Positions 1 through 10,675 of a DNA stretch of 64,000 nucleotides are shown here, one piece after another. Source of the DNA: Penicillium oxalicum (lineage: Eukaryota > Ascomycota > Eurotiomycetes > Eurotiales > Aspergillaceae). Both the position numbers and the translations under genes were made by a program. Within the stretch, counting starts at the first letter, position 1. The number at the start of each line of letters is the position of its first letter. The stretch spans positions 5,394,001 to 5,458,000 of the forward strand of contig NC_064650.1 in NCBI RefSeq assembly GCF_001723175.1, in the 5' to 3' direction. Below the pieces are notes generated by a model that ran no database searches, had not been told where the DNA came from, and worked only from the letters and a program-made list of their open reading frames with translations.

Positions 1-77
1 TCCAACCTTATTGCCGTGCGTTGCGGCGTCAGGCACGCATGCAGCCACTAACCCCTCGCTTGTCTTGTGCTGTGTAG

Positions 78-169
78 ATATTGCGAAGATGAATTATGAG
101 CTATGGCTGGAGGATCTGATTGGACTCATTGTTGAAAAGGCGACAACGATGAGGCTTCTATGGAAATAA
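78..169 (+). CDS. Possible last exon of a gene lying left of the window
   Basis: A short open stretch follows a plausible acceptor (tgtgtag ending at 77) and reads IAKMNYELWLEDLIGLIVEK and nine more residues to a TAA at 167-169. It is closed on the left by a stop in the same frame, so it would have to be a terminal exon. I do not recognise the peptide. The alternative is plain 3' flank of rad54. Only the acceptor, the frame and the hydrophobic/acidic composition support it. Confidence 0.25.
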
Positions 170-409
170 ATTCTCCGCGATTGCTAGGTAGTACACTCAG
201 CGGCTACAGGGATGCCGGGGATGGTGTCCCAATGGAGGTCTTCCACTTGAGCCTCAACAAAACCTTACTCGAGTGGCTGCCAAAGGCAGAGTTACGCCCA
301 CGTATTTAATAGCACTACTGATGGAAGTGAAATTAGGTATGAATCTTTGCCGAGAGTGCATAATGCTTGGTGTTTTCTACCAAAATGGAATCAGCAAGGG
401 TCTAATTAC
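170..409. other. 3' flank of rad54
   Basis: These 240 bases lie downstream of the rad54 stop (minus strand) and right of the possible terminal exon. No coding signal was seen; they probably hold the rad54 3' UTR. Confidence 0.5.
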
Positions 410-2956
410 TTAATGACTGATATACTGGAAGACCGAGGACACATCTCTCTCGCCAGTCTCCTGCCGGATGAGCAAGTCCTGAATCTTAGCCAGCGGACCA
501 TTCTCCCCATTATTGACAAAGTGATTCCATGAACTGGTGTCGCCATAAAGCATCGCAGGCGCCTTGACAAATTGGGTACCATCCTCACGACAACGCTTGC
601 ACTTGAACGTATCGTGTGTGTCACTGCGAGTCTCGGGCTTGAACTGAAACAGTTCTCGTAGAGACTCAAGAGAGAAATGGCGCTCAACATCCTCTGCGGA
701 GTCAACCACACAGGAGGAAAGAGACTGCTTGTGAGATTGACGTTGGAAAATTTTCTCCTCGATTGATCCCGTAGCGATAAATCGATAGACAAAACAGTCT
801 TTCTTCTGGCCGTCACGCCAGACGCGGGCCAGGGCTTGCTGGTCAGCGGCCGGGTTCCAGTCGGGGTCAAATAGAACCAGCCGGTTGGCACCGATGAGGT
901 TGAGACCACATCCTCCAGCCTTACTACTGAGAAGGAAAATGAACTCTTCGCCATCCGGGTTGTTGAACTTATCCACAAGCTTGGTTCGCTTTTTGATATT
1001 CATGGTGCCATCCAGTCGCAGGCTGCCATACCCACGCGACCGGCATAACTTCTCGAACAGATCGAGAGTTTGTGTGTAGTTGCTGATGAGCACAATCTTG
1101 TCATTTGTGTCTTGCCGGATCCGGGCAAGCATGCGGTCCAGCACCATCATTTTGCCCGAATACCACGTCTTAACGTCCCGGTCACGTCCACGGGCTTCTG
1201 GAGGGGCATAATCCTCCGGGAAAGTGTGTTCACAACCAGGAAGATCCTCGGACAGGTTCAGAAGATCTGGGTGGTTGCAAAGCTTCTTTAAAATGCCGAT
1301 CGCCTTCAACGGCTGACTGCCTTTCCCTCGAAGCAGACTGCGAATCTCGGGGCTTTGGATAAAGTGGTTGTAGAGATCCAGCTGGAAGGGGGCCATATTA
1401 CAGAAAACCACATGCTCGTACTTCACAGGCAGGTACTTGGACAAGATGTCGTTCGTGCGGCGGATGATGAACTTGTTGACGATAGCCGACAGCTCTCGCA
1501 GACGTTCATCACCTAGCTTTCTGTCCTCTTCGGTGCCGGCGGCATCCCGACCACGAAGAATGGGGATTTCGAATCTCTTTCTGAACTCATTCTGTGAGCC
1601 CAGAAGATTAGGGTTGGCGAAATGAAGTAAGGAAAAGTATTCAGACAAGTCATTCTGGATGGGTGTGCCGGACAGGATGACACGACGGCTGACATTGAGA
1701 CTGTTCAAAGCCATCCATGTCAAGCTTTCTTTGTTTTTGAGCCGATGTCCTTCGTCGCATAGAAGGAGACCGATCGGGGTATCCTTGAGAGCGTCGACAT
1801 ACATACGAAGTGTCTCGTATGACACAATGAGCACAGGTCTCACAACACTGCGACCTGAGGCAATGGCCCACTGCTTGATCTGCGAGGTGAGCTCGGCTTT
1901 GGTGGCCTTGCCGTCAATGGCAAAGGGGGTTGTTGCGTCTTTGCCGAGCCACTTCGTCAATTCATTTGCCCAATTACCCACCAGACTGGACGGACATGCG
2001 ATTACGCATTTCTGTATTGTCGTCTTTCCAGCCTCTGGGTCTTGCTTCAGTAGTGTCCACATTAAAGAGATACATTGCAACTGGGAAAGTCAGTTCATGG
2101 TCTAAATTGTCAAAGGAGCGTCTGAGCCTGCTTACTGTCTTTCCGAGACCCATTCCGTCTGCCATAATGCAACCGTTCGCATTCTTATCAATCAGACCAG
2201 TCGTACAACGATACAAGAACTGTCCAGACACGGGAGGTTAGCTGGCAACCAGAAGAAAATGTAGGCGACATGAATCCTTACTTTTACCCCTTCTACCTGA
2301 TGCGGTCGCAAGATCTTTGACAGCCTCGGATCGATCACAACGGGCACCTTTGGTCTTCCTTCAACCTTCTTCTTAATGCCCAAAATATCCGCCAGGCTCT
2401 TATGTACCAAGGGCTCGTCCAATTTGGGCCCCGCTGGCTCCTTGGGCTCTTCTGGCTTTGATTCAGCCTCCTCGGGAACGTCGTCAATCGTTGGATCATA
2501 CAGAACAATTGCGAACTCTCCACTTGGGTCATGGAGTGGCTTCGCAACAAATGTGGCGCCTTGGCGCATGCCGAGGGTAGGAGCTGGTCGTCCAGCATTG
2601 TATTCACCAGTATTCTTATTCACGAGGGGGACCCGAAACCTCTGTCTGAATGCCGTATCCGAGTCTTTCGGCTTGAAGACGGGAAATTTGTTCACTTCAC
2701 GAGTTGCTAACGCCAGACGGTCATCGTTTGTGTATGCCTTTTCTGCGCCATCCTCAACGCTGCCGTCTGCATCTGCGTAGTTGACCTTTCTTCTCTTCCG
2801 TGCTGGCTTGTCCGATGCGCGTGTATGTGTCGCTGATCCGGGGCATTTGAATGGTTTGATGAGTCGATCCAGCACATTTACAGATTTTGGCTGTAGGGGA
2901 GTCTTGACGTTGCCGTCCGCAGTGGCGACCGGCCGAGGGCGATACCTGTTTTGCAT
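410..2956 (-). CDS. RAD54: DNA repair and recombination ATPase Rad54
   Basis: This is a Swi2/Snf2-family dsDNA translocase that partners with Rad51 in homologous recombination in the nucleus. Three exons, complement(410..2080, 2136..2219, 2282..2956), give about 809 residues, with both introns in phase 0. The N-terminal tail carries the family signature RLIKPFK, and residues near 220 read RPHQVEGVK. Walker A is GMGLGKT (about 247-253, just before intron 2), followed by motif II DEGH near 360, SGTPIQND, and the helicase C-terminal half with LLSSKAGGCGLNLIGAN and QALARVWRDGQ. The C-terminus FQYISH is identical to that of yeast Rad54. Motif I has G where most Snf2 proteins have E (ADEMGLGKT). 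The start at ATG 2956 is the first in frame, but it overlaps a possible acceptor (aaaacag), so a short upstream exon is possible. Confidence 0.95.
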
Positions 2957-3271
2957 GTGAGTCAGTCTTCCTTGGACACACGAGGCGGGAAATGCCCATA
3001 CATGAGTGATAATGAATGGCTAGAAGAAAATGAATGCAAAAGAAAGCCTGTACAGGTCGCCCCCCGCTCCAGAAAGAATAGACGTCGAGGTAAAAATGTC
3101 GGTTGTTGGAGTAATCGCCACCGACGCGCTCATGCCTCGCGTCTGCCTACAACACCAAAGTGCCGCGGATCCACGTGACCTGGTCGTCACCCCCGCTATG
3201 GCGGAAGCATGGGGGGGGCCCTTTGGCTGTTCGCGGGGTTGGCATCCTTATCATTTATTTATCGAAGTGCA
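2957..3271. promoter_or_regulatory. Shared promoter of rad54 and the mitochondrial carrier
   Basis: The two genes start back to back with 315 bp between their ATGs, so both promoters must lie here or overlap. The palindrome CACGTG (3172-3177), an E-box core bound by bHLH factors, sits near the carrier side. No TATA box is evident. The regulatory role is inferred from position alone. Confidence 0.55.
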
Positions 3272-4427
3272 ATGTCTTCGGATTTCTGGGCTGGTTATAT
3301 CAGTGGTGCCGTGGGAATCATCATTGGCAATCCTCTGGATGTGGTCAAGGTCCGACTACAAGCAGGCCAGCCTGGAGATGCGTCTGGCCAATCACAGCGA
3401 AGCCGTGTTGAGAGAGCCCGGTCACTGGTGCGAGGTTGGTGTGACTTTTGACATCTCAAGATGTCCAAACTGCGACGAGAGCCTCTCAACTGACAATTCT
3501 CTGACACTAGGCGCCGCGGCTCCAATTTTGGGCTATGGAGCTCTCAATGCGTTGCTGTTCGTTGCGTACAATCGTTCATTGATGGCAATGGAGAGCAGCC
3601 TTGTAGATCCTACGAACCCTGATGGTGTACCTCTATACAAGATTTGGATTGCTGGCGCCGCAGGCGGTCTTGCCAGTTGGTCCATCTCCTCCCCCACGGA
3701 ATTCATCAAATGTAGAGCGCAGCTGGACCCTCGTCCGGAAGTCTCCTCCTGGACTGTTGCCAAGGACATCTATCGCACCCGAGGCCTGCGTGGTCTCTAC
3801 TATGGGGGTGCAATTACCAGTGCCCGCGATTCCATCGGTTATGGCTTCTAGTACGAGGATTCAATTTATTCCTGCCCCACGCATCACTTCCCTGTCGCGA
3901 AATTCACTGACATGTTTTTTGACTCTTAGTTTCTGGTCTTATGAACTATGCAAACGCTGGATGACGTTTGAGAACGAAACGCCTCATCAGACCGCGATGA
4001 AGATTCTCCTCTGTGGTGGCATTGCTGGCATTGTCACTTGGGGCTCGGTTTTTCCGCTGGATATGATCAAAACTCGTTTGCAGGCTCAGACGATGCAGGA
4101 ACGATCGCCGCTCTCCACAACTGCGGAGAATCAGAGTCTTTTGCGGCCCTCTCGCACACACTTGAATTCCGTCCAGCTTGCCCGTGAAGTTTATCGGGCC
4201 GAGGGCGTGGGTGCGTTTTATCGGGGCCTCGGGATCTGCAGCATTCGCGCCTTTATCGTCAACGCTGTTCAGGTAGGGCCCTTTCCATGACCCCTCACCA
4301 TCGAGATGACACGGAGCTTAAGGCTAATCAATTCTTACAGTGGGCTGCCTACGAATGGTTAATGAAGGCATTCAACGGTGCCAGTGCGCCAGTATCAAGC
4401 AGTGATCGCGTACTTAGGGAGGCTTAA
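3272..4427 (+). CDS. Mitochondrial carrier family (SLC25) transporter
   Basis: This is an inner-mitochondrial-membrane solute carrier. The exons 3272..3434, 3511..3850, 3930..4272 and 4341..4427 join in phase to about 310 residues, the usual carrier length. The three tandem repeats each carry the Px[DE]xx[KR]x[RK] signature after the odd helix: NPLDVVKVRLQ, SPTEFIKCRAQ (the second with the usual Asp replaced by Glu) and FPLDMIKTRLQ. The second halves of repeats 2 and 3 have GLRGLYYG and GVGAFYRG. The start was chosen at MSSDFWAGY because the first helix begins there; an in-frame ATG at 3209 would add 21 hydrophobic residues. The carnitine/amino-acid (ornithine-like) branch seems closest, but the substrate cannot be assigned by eye. 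Confidence 0.9.
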
Positions 4428-4985
4428 ACATGGGTAGAGTACGCTCCAAGCATGATGTACAATGTACAGAAATATAGATAGCATGGATACAATGCAAAGG
4501 AGACAAGAATGGCTACCATGACAACCCTACAGACCTCAGACTGTAGACCGAAATCCACTTGAGGTTAGACTTGAATTGGGCACCGTCTGGAATCTCTGAA
4601 TAAGTGGACATTATTTACTCGGTATCACTGCGGACCCTGCTTCGTAAAGGAAAATAAATTTCGCACTTGTGCAATGTTCCGAGGCCGGCACTTTTCCATC
4701 CATGGATCCCTCGGCCGGACACATGGGAAAAGCGCCGATTTTCGGCAGTTGCAAACAGACCTCACGTGATCTATAGTCGCCGAAAAAAAAATGGCATGAA
4801 GCAAAATGCAAAGGTGAGAGATGCGGGCTCGTAGCGCATGGTTTTGTAGGTTCAACAGACCATCGAAGAAGAGGCTGCAGTTGCTGCCGATGAAAGAGCT
4901 TCGTGTTTGAAGGCTGGTTTCCTCTTCTCTCCAATAAAATAAGACGTTGAACTTGTGGTGACATCAGAAGATTTCGGAGTCCAGC
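4428..4985. other. Convergent 3' flanks of the carrier and bud20
   Basis: This is 558 bp between two facing stop codons. Only short unrelated open frames and an A-run near 4783 are present. It is most likely the two 3' UTRs; no other feature was seen. Confidence 0.5.
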
Positions 4986-5470
4986 TCAATCTTTCATCTC
5001 CACGTTGTCTTCCTCCCGACGCTTGCCATTGTCAGGAGCTCCGAGGCCAACAGCGGCTTCCGCGATCCGTTGGCTGTGAGGTTCTTCCTTGAGGATACGC
5101 AGTCTGTCGTCGATATCGCGGACTGATTAGCGACCAGGACGAAGGCAATGGTAGACTTTGATGCGCTTTGGCGCGGCGCCACTCACCTGCGCTTGTGGTT
5201 CTTGCCCTTTGTGTGCGCCTTCAGGTTGTATTCACTCTCGAACCACTTGGAGCATTCCATGCAGTAGTGTTGTCCCAGTCCCGGTAGATCCTCGACATCC
5301 TTGGTCTCCTTGTATTGCGACAAGTGGCGCGGGGAATCGATGTCGGCTAGGACCTGGTCGTAGTCTCTGTGCAGATGATTAGCGACCTTGACTAGATTCC
5401 TTGCAAGGAACCTCGAGTTGACCACATACCTTGTGCGACGCTTGGTCTTGATTCTGCGAAGGGCACCCAT
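4986..5470 (-). CDS. bud20: C2H2 zinc-finger ribosome-export factor Bud20 (ZNF593 family)
   Basis: This is a shuttling factor of the pre-60S ribosomal subunit that helps nuclear export. The exons complement(4986..5103, 5187..5366, 5430..5470) give 112 residues, typical for the family. The N-terminus is basic (KTKRRTR, joined across intron 1 to DYDQVLADI). A single C2H2 finger reads HYCMECSKWFESEYNLKAH with the final His in KGKNH, and the tail resumes as RLRILKEEPHSQ after intron 2. Both introns are phase 2 and have good donors (gtatgt, gtgagt). The tail ends in acidic residues. It is convergent with the carrier and divergent from aconitase. Confidence 0.93.
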
Positions 5471-6939
5471 TTTGGAATTTTCGGCCCCGTTCTAGCTGCG
5501 CTGCGCTGCTAGTATCAAAGCCGTGAAGTGGTGAGAGGGAGAAAAAAACGCCTTAGTGCCGATTGCGGATGTAACTTTTACACAAAGTGGAGCACAGGGG
5601 CCGCACAGTCCAAACGACGGGCGAGGTTTGAGATTGAATTTTGATTTATTTCCGCTTCGGTTTGTGGGCCAAGGCACGGGGGGGTCCTTCGAAACACCTC
5701 GGGTTTGATTGGCGGTCGACCGCTGGGCCGCAGCGGAACTGGCAGTCGGCACGCCTCGGCTCAAGTTGAGGATTCTGGTCACCGGCTTACAGGAAACCGT
5801 ATTGCGAACGATACATCTCAGTTACTGTCCCGTGGAATGAGTAATTAATGACGTTTGCATCGCGGCATGCTGCTCCGCAAGTCTTGTTGCGGCCATCCAC
5901 ATGGACACTTGTCAACAAGAAGGACCAGGCCGGATTGAATGGGCAATAGGCTTCGCAATTACAGGCATGTGCTGGTAATGCTACTGATAGTTACCAAAAT
6001 TGTCTGCGTGCAGTTACTGCAGTTGTCTCAGAGACTTTCGAGAATCAATGGCTGCGACTGAGGCCATGGTGGACATCAACACGTTTTGTTGCCCATGGTG
6101 GACCGACCACCCCCGTGTTTGACTTTGGAGACGAGGATCAACGGAAATCAGGCCGAGTGCGATACAATACAATCTGTTGCACTGAGTTCCTCTCGGTCCA
6201 CGGGGTCACGAATCAGTCCTTTAGTCCTTCAGTCCGCACTGGCTGACAGGCTGTGCTTTACCTTCGGTTTCTTTTTGTCCTGGAACCGGATCTTGCCTTT
6301 CTGGGCCAAGTGAAGTCCCATGCGCGTAATTATCAATTCGATGATTGGTGGTCATGGAGGGCCAGACAACGGCCCCGTCACATGTCCGTGTATTGCCATA
6401 ACAGACACGTTCCATCTCTGACAGGACTCTGGAGTCTGGCTTGTTGAGGGGGCTGCTTCAGCGAAAGGTGGAAGTGGCAGTGAAAGCAGTGTAAATGACT
6501 ATCAGATGTAATGATCTCAATGCAGAGACGAGATCTCGTCTTCGGTAGTGTTGCAGCCACAGGATGCATAAAATGGCCTTCTCAAGTGCACATGCACATT
6601 GTGCAACCAGGACAATGCCTCCTTCAGATCAACCGGGCGGCTGACCTGAAAGAGAGCTTTCCACTGCTCCACATCCCCCAGCCTCTTGTTTCCCTGCTGT
6701 CGCTGGCAACAGCGGAACATCTGGTATTGTTACCGTAATGCCGTATCGCCAGGGTAACAGCGGTTACGGCTCTTCGGTCCCAGTCGAATTCTGTCGCCCA
6801 CTCAAAACCACCGAGCTTCCCTTTTTTCTCCTCCTTCTCTTCCTCCCCCATTCTCCTCTCATTCTTGCTTCCACAGGTGAAGGTGGTTGCTTACATTTGG
6901 ATGTGTTGTGCTGTCTCATTTTAGAGAAAGCTATCCATC
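5471..6939. promoter_or_regulatory. Divergent promoter region, bud20 / aconitase
   Basis: This is 1.47 kb between two divergent start codons. The aconitase side (about 6790-6880) is rich in pyrimidine tracts, as is common just upstream of strongly expressed fungal genes. Short open frames here show no protein-like features. I saw no conserved non-coding element. Confidence 0.5.
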
Positions 6940-9564
6940 ATGATCTCCACTCGGCTTGCGCGTGCCGGTGCGCTGGTAAGTTGGCAGTCCTCCCCCGTTG
7001 TTGGCTTGCGATGGACGATGTTCACCACGGACGTCGCTCAGTTGCATGGGCCTGAAACCCCCCTAATACTCGAGTTCACAAGATCGCTGACTGATTGATC
7101 CATAGGCTCCCAAGTTCCGCCTTGTAAGCAGAAGTTCTCCATTCACTGTCATTGACCGCGGAGTCTCCCCACCATAGTTGCCGGGGGAGCACAACGTGGG
7201 ATGACGACAAGATGCAGGAATGACATAGACTAACCTCGGAATCTCCCAAATCTACAGCTCAGCGGAACCCGGGCCTTCGCTACCGTGAACAATGATGTCC
7301 TGGACAAGAAGGTCGAGATGACCATCCACGAGAAGGGCAACTACATCAACTACAAGAAGATGTCCGAGAACCTCGATATTGTCCGTGGTCGCCTGCAGCG
7401 CCCTCTCACATACGCCGAGAAGGTTCTGTACTCTCACCTTGACGACCCCCACGGTCAGGAGATTGAGCGCGGTACCTCTTACCTGAAGCTGCGCCCCGAC
7501 CGCGTTGCTTGCCAGGATGCTACTGCCCAGATGGCCATTCTGCAGTTCATGTCCGCTGGCATGCCCTCCGTGCAGACCCCCACCACCGTCCACTGCGACC
7601 ACTTGATTGAGGCCCAGGTTGGTGGTGAGAAGGATTTGGCCCGTGCCAACGAGATCAACAAGGAGGTCTATGACTTCCTTGCCTCGGCCACTGCCAAGTA
7701 CAACATCGGTTTCTGGAAGCCCGGTTCCGGTATCATTCACCAGATCGTCCTGGAGAACTACGCTTTCCCCGGTGGTCTGATGATCGGTACTGACTCTCAC
7801 ACCCCCAACGCCGGTGGTCTCGGCATGGCCGCCATCGGTGTCGGTGGTGCTGACGCCGTCGATGTCATGGCTGGTCTCCCCTGGGAGCTGAAGGCCCCCA
7901 AGGTCATTGGTGTCCGCCTGACTGGCGAGATGTCTGGCTGGACCACCCCCAAGGATATCATTCTCAAGGTTGCTGGTCTCCTCACCGTCAAGGGTGGTAC
8001 CGGTGCCATCATTGAGTACCACGGTCCCGGTGTCAACTCCCTGTCCTGCACTGGTATGGGTACCATCTGTAACATGGGTGCCGAGATCGGTGCCACCACC
8101 TCCATCTTCCCCTTCAACGACCGCATGTACGACTACCTGAAGGCCACCAAGCGTCAGAACATTGGTGACTTCTCCCGCGATTATGCTGCTCAGCTCCGCG
8201 AGGACGAGGGTGCCGAGTACGACCAGCTCATTGAGATCAACCTGTCTGAGCTCGAGCCCCACATCAACGGTCCCTTCACTCCCGATCTTGCCACTCCCAT
8301 CTCTCAGTTCAAGGAGGCCGTCAAGGCCAACAAGTGGCCCGAGGAGCTCAAGGTCGGTCTGATCGGTTCTTGCACCAACTCCTCCTACGAGGACATGTCC
8401 CGTGCCGCTTCCATCGCCCGCGACGCTCTCGACCACGGTCTGAAGTCCAAGTCTCTGTTCACCATCACCCCCGGTTCCGAGCAGATTCGTGCCACCATCG
8501 AGCGTGACGGCCAGATGGCCACCATGGAGGAGTACGGCGGTGTCATCCTTGCCAACGCCTGTGGCCCCTGCATTGGTCAGTGGGACCGCAAGGACGTCAA
8601 GAAGGGTGAGGCCAACTCCATCATCTCTTCTTACAACCGTAACTTCACTGGCCCTAACGACGCCAACCCTGCCACCCACGCCTTCGTCGCCTCCCCCGAC
8701 ATTGTCGTCGCCATGACCGTGGCCGGTACCCTCAACTTCAACCCCCTCACCGACAAGCTGAAGGATGCCAACGGCAACGAGTTCATGCTCAAGGCCCCCA
8801 CCGGTGACGGTCTGCCCGAGCGTGGCTACGACCCCGGCCAGAACACCTACCAGGCTCCTCCCGCCGACCGCAGCTCCGTCAACGTTGCCGTCTCCCCCAC
8901 CAGTGACCGTCTCCAGGTCCTTGCTGGCTTCTCCAAGTGGGACGGCAAGAACGCCGAGAAGATCCCCATCCTGATCAAGTGCCAGGGCAAGACTACCACC
9001 GACCACATCTCCATGGCTGGCCCCTGGTTGAAGTACCGTGGTCACTTGGACAACATCTCCAACAACATGCTGATCGGTGCCATCAACGAGGAGAACGGTG
9101 AGGCCAACAAGGTCAAGAACGCCTTCACTGGCAAGTACGACGCTGTCCCCGCCACTGCCCGTGACTACAAGGCCCGCGGTGTCAAGTGGGTTGTCATTGG
9201 TGACTGGAACTACGGTGAGGGTTCTTCCCGTGAGCACGCCGCTCTGGAGCCCCGCCACCTCGGTGGTCTGGCCATCATCACCCGCTCCTTCGCTCGTATC
9301 CACGAGACCAACCTGAAGAAGCAGGGTATGCTGCCTCTCACCTTCACCGACCCCGCCGACTACGACAAGATCCGTCCCGAGGACAAGGTTGACCTGATGT
9401 GCACTGAGCTCGCCGTTGGCAAGCCCATGACTCTCCGTGTCCACCCCGCCGATGGCAGCAAGACCTTCGACGTCTCCCTCAGCCACACCTTCAACGAGTC
9501 CCAGATTGAGTGGTTCCACGACGGTTCCGCCCTGAACACCATGGCTCGCAAGGCTGGCAACTAA
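6940..9564 (+). CDS. ACO1: Aconitate hydratase, mitochondrial (aconitase)
   Basis: This enzyme interconverts citrate and isocitrate in the TCA cycle, in the mitochondrial matrix. The exons 6940..6975, 7106..7123 and 7258..9564 give 786 residues, normal for fungal aconitase. The first exon ([12 protein letters not shown]) and an 18-nt microexon (APKFRL) encode the mitochondrial presequence; the third exon holds the entire enzyme. Visible motifs are [24 protein letters not shown] and ACGPCIGQW (the three 4Fe-4S cysteines, about 389, 452 and 455), plus the swivel domain [20 protein letters not shown] with substrate-binding Arg and Ser. The third codon position is almost always C or G, a sign of high expression, which also leaves a long open frame on the opposite strand. 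Fungi may carry a second homoaconitase-like paralogue, but the motifs and presequence favour the TCA enzyme. Confidence 0.97.
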
Positions 9565-10675
9565 ATGGGTGCCCTCTCGGCTTTCCTCCCCTGATCTCCT
9601 TCTCTCTTCCTCCCTCCCCCTCATTCCGTGAGACTGAACTCTGTTCCTGCCTTCTCGGAGTGACATGGAATGTACACTACACTCTCTTGATGTGCTTAGC
9701 GTCTCCCTCGAACAAGAGAGCGATGTGACTGGCTGCTGGGCTCACCAAAAGTCGGCCATTCGTCCCCCCATCGTGCTATGTCTCTGTGTGTGTGCATGCT
9801 AGTCTCCCACTTCCCTTTTTTTTCTCTCTCTTTTCGAGCCTTGGTATGAAGGAGTTGTGCTCTTTGGAAAAAACTTATCATGACCTTTTGTCTTTTCCCG
9901 GCCACAGGCCTTGCGTTGGATTCCCGATTCCTGTTTGGGTGGGCTCAATGGATATATCTATCTGATTTTTCTCACCACCATGTCTCCGTATGTTTCTTTC
10001 AGGATAGCATGCATACACTTGATTCTTTTCCTGTTCCAACAACGTCTTTTGTAAGAACCAGTCCCGAACATACCATTCTCGTCGAGAGCCGGTGGTGATT
10101 AGGTTGTGAGGGGGGCAGATTATTCATGTAGCACTTTCACCGGTTTGCCTAGTAGAGATTGGATCCCCTTCCGGTAAGATCGGAGCGGCACGTAGATCTC
10201 CATTGAGGATGTGTGAAGCCTGGAAGCTGAGCTAATCTGCCGAGGCCCGTTCCACTCTACCCCGCGGGATAGACTTCCCTTGACCCAGGCCGTTCGCCGG
10301 ACCACGCCTGTATATCTGAGACTTTGACAATCGGTTGGGGAAAGATCAGTCTTTGATCAATCAGCCAACGAATTACGCCCTTTTCGAGGTATAAACCCTG
10401 ACCACCCCCTCCTCCGAGATCTTGTATTGGGTGTCTTTCCAAATCACTTTCTTTTCTTTTTTTTTGTGGGTGGGATACTCAATACTACGATTCTTCTACC
10501 CAGCCGGTTCATTCGAGCTGCGTGTGGCTTAACTATATTCTCTCTCCTCCCGGACATCTCGGACTTGCTCGGATCCTCCTCACTTGTTTATTAGTGACCT
10601 ATTCACGACTGGCTTGTCTGCGGCAGGTGAACTCCAGCCAATTCCAATTCTACTGGACAGGGTATCGGTGCCAGC
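9565..10675. other. Aconitase 3' flank and lactamase-gene promoter
   Basis: This is 1.1 kb with no convincing coding frame. The first part (CT-rich, to about 9900) is likely the aconitase 3' UTR. A pyrimidine/T tract at about 10447-10466 and CT-rich DNA near 10535-10570 precede the next ATG, consistent with a promoter. Confidence 0.45.

Noticed and set aside
7252..9666. 804-codon open frame antisense to aconitase
   Set aside because: It mirrors the strong C/G-ending codon use of aconitase. The translation is Gly/Val/Leu/Asp-rich with no domain, has no independent start signals, and vanishes where codon bias ends.
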